DNA of 6,445 bases from Lachnospiraceae bacterium (GTDB lineage: Bacteria; Bacillota; Clostridia; Lachnospirales; Lachnospiraceae): NCBI GenBank assembly GCA_017446125.1, contig JAFSRL010000064.1, forward strand, positions 1 to 6,445, written 5' to 3'. A program made the position numbers and the translations under genes. Shown in pieces: positions 5,728 through 6,445 of this stretch (position 1 is the stretch's first letter; each line of letters opens with the position of its first letter). Below the pieces are notes generated by a model, which made no database searches, was not told the DNA's origin, and was given only the letters and a program-made list of their open reading frames with translations.

Positions 5728-6445
5728 CATTCTCCTTCATCACCCTCGACGTTATGATAATATCCCCGAACGTCTCCTCCTGGGATATCTCGATTTCCCC
5801 CTGCTTCATCTCCTCCAAAATCACAAGGAAGGTCACGATAATCTCTGACTTCGAGGCCTGCTTCTCCAGCAACTGACGGAAGCTGAACCGTCCGTGCGCG
5901 CGGATATATGCCCTGACATACAACTGCTTCTGATCAAGGTCAATCTCCTCGCGTTCAATCTCGCCAAACTTTGAACGGATGGGGTCAACCTTCTCCTCCT
6001 GCCGCTTCAAGATTTCCTGGAAGATTTCATTCAGCTTACGAAGGTCATTGTCCCCGATGATTTCCTCCAATGTCGGAATCACCTCGTAGTCATCCAAATC
6101 CTTTGGCAGCGCCTTATTCCGGAAGAATGCCTTTTCCGCCAAATCCTGTCTTTTTTCGAGTTCAAGCGACATGTACTTGTACATCTTGTACTCCAAAAGC
6201 TTCTCGACAAGTTCCGCTCTCGGGTCCTCTTCCTCGCCTTCCTCGTTCACTTCCGCGGGCAAAAGCATCTTGCATTTAATGTCAATGAGGGTGGCGGCCA
6301 TGACCAAAAACTCACTCGTGACCTCCATGTCCTCCTTGTCCATCGCGCGGATATACGCCAGATACTGCTCCGTGATCGTGACAATCGGGATGTCGTAAAT
6401 ATCAATCTTATTCTTGTCAATGAGGTGCAGAAGAAGGTCTAAGGG
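5711..6445 (-). CDS. scpA: Segregation and condensation protein A, 5' end outside the window
   Basis: ScpA is the kleisin subunit that bridges the SMC heads and binds the ScpB dimer in chromosome condensation and segregation. The open frame runs from the window edge (6445) to the TAA at 5711-5713, 244 residues, starting PLDLLLHLIDKNKIDIYDIP. This is the conserved N-terminal kleisin motif normally preceded by about ten residues (…EGPLDLLLHLI), so only the start codon and a few residues are missing. The ATG at 6343 is internal and not the true start. The SMC-binding N-terminal domain covers about the first 80 visible residues. The acidic middle (EVNEEGEEEDPRAELVEKLLEYK) is the usual ScpA linker onset, and the C-terminal winged helix (…QLLEKQASKSEIIVTFLVILEEMKQGEIEISQEETFGDIII) is well conserved. 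The 3' end overlaps scpB, and its final codons contain scpB's ribosome binding site. No anomalies are seen. Confidence 0.95.
   Translation of the reverse strand, partial: PLDLLLHLIDKNKIDIYDIPIVTITEQYLAYIRAMDKEDMEVTSEFLVMAATLIDIKCKMLLPAEVNEEGEEEDPRAELVEKLLEYKMYKYMSLELEKRQDLAEKAFFRNKALPKDLDDYEVIPTLEEIIGDNDLRKLNEIFQEILKRQEEKVDPIRSKFGEIEREEIDLDQKQLYVRAYIRAHGRFSFRQLLEKQASKSEIIVTFLVILEEMKQGEIEISQEETFGDIIITSRVMKENDGERD

Overview
All recognisable genes lie on the minus strand, so the biological order runs from high to low coordinates. The mixture of ScpA/ScpB, strong GGAGG-type ribosome binding sites, a sigma-A promoter, lipoprotein export and a sodium-pumping biotin decarboxylase points to an anaerobic, fermentative member of the Bacillota. 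A Clostridia or Lachnospiraceae-like gut or rumen bacterium is most likely. This assignment is inference; no rRNA or other taxonomic marker is present.

Right part (4999-6445): the 3' end of a chromosome-maintenance operon. scpA is cut at its 5' end by the window edge and overlaps scpB by a few codons. Together they encode the two non-SMC subunits of the SMC-ScpAB condensin. scpB carries an odd in-frame palindromic insertion in its N-terminal tail (5611-5662).

Middle (4746-4998): about 250 bases without a gene. From the scpB side it holds a chain of nearly abutting hairpins (4874-4969), then a 40-base dyad (4834-4873). A strong extended -10 promoter follows (TTGACC, 16 bases, TATACT), then a short AT-rich leader with a Rex-like operator and a small hairpin next to the ribosome binding site. 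No convincing terminator for scpAB is visible.

Left part (1-4745): a five-gene operon for a membrane biotin-dependent decarboxylase or carboxyltransferase complex. In transcription order it encodes an acyl-CoA carboxyltransferase (MmdA/12S type), an OadG-type small subunit fused to an exported lipoprotein domain, a stand-alone biotin carrier protein, the sodium-translocating beta subunit (OadB/MmdB/GcdB), and an OadA/PycB (5S-type) carboxyltransferase that runs off the left edge. Gaps are 11-42 bases and every gene has its own ribosome binding site.

How the genes fit together: the biotin carrier can pick up CO2 from a keto acid (OadA/5S) or an acyl-CoA (12S) and deliver it to the beta subunit. 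That subunit releases CO2 and drives sodium export. Having both carboxyltransferases, the shared carrier and the pump in one operon suggests a sodium-coupled transcarboxylase rather than a simple oxaloacetate or methylmalonyl-CoA decarboxylase. The Rex-like site would tie expression to the NADH/NAD+ ratio.
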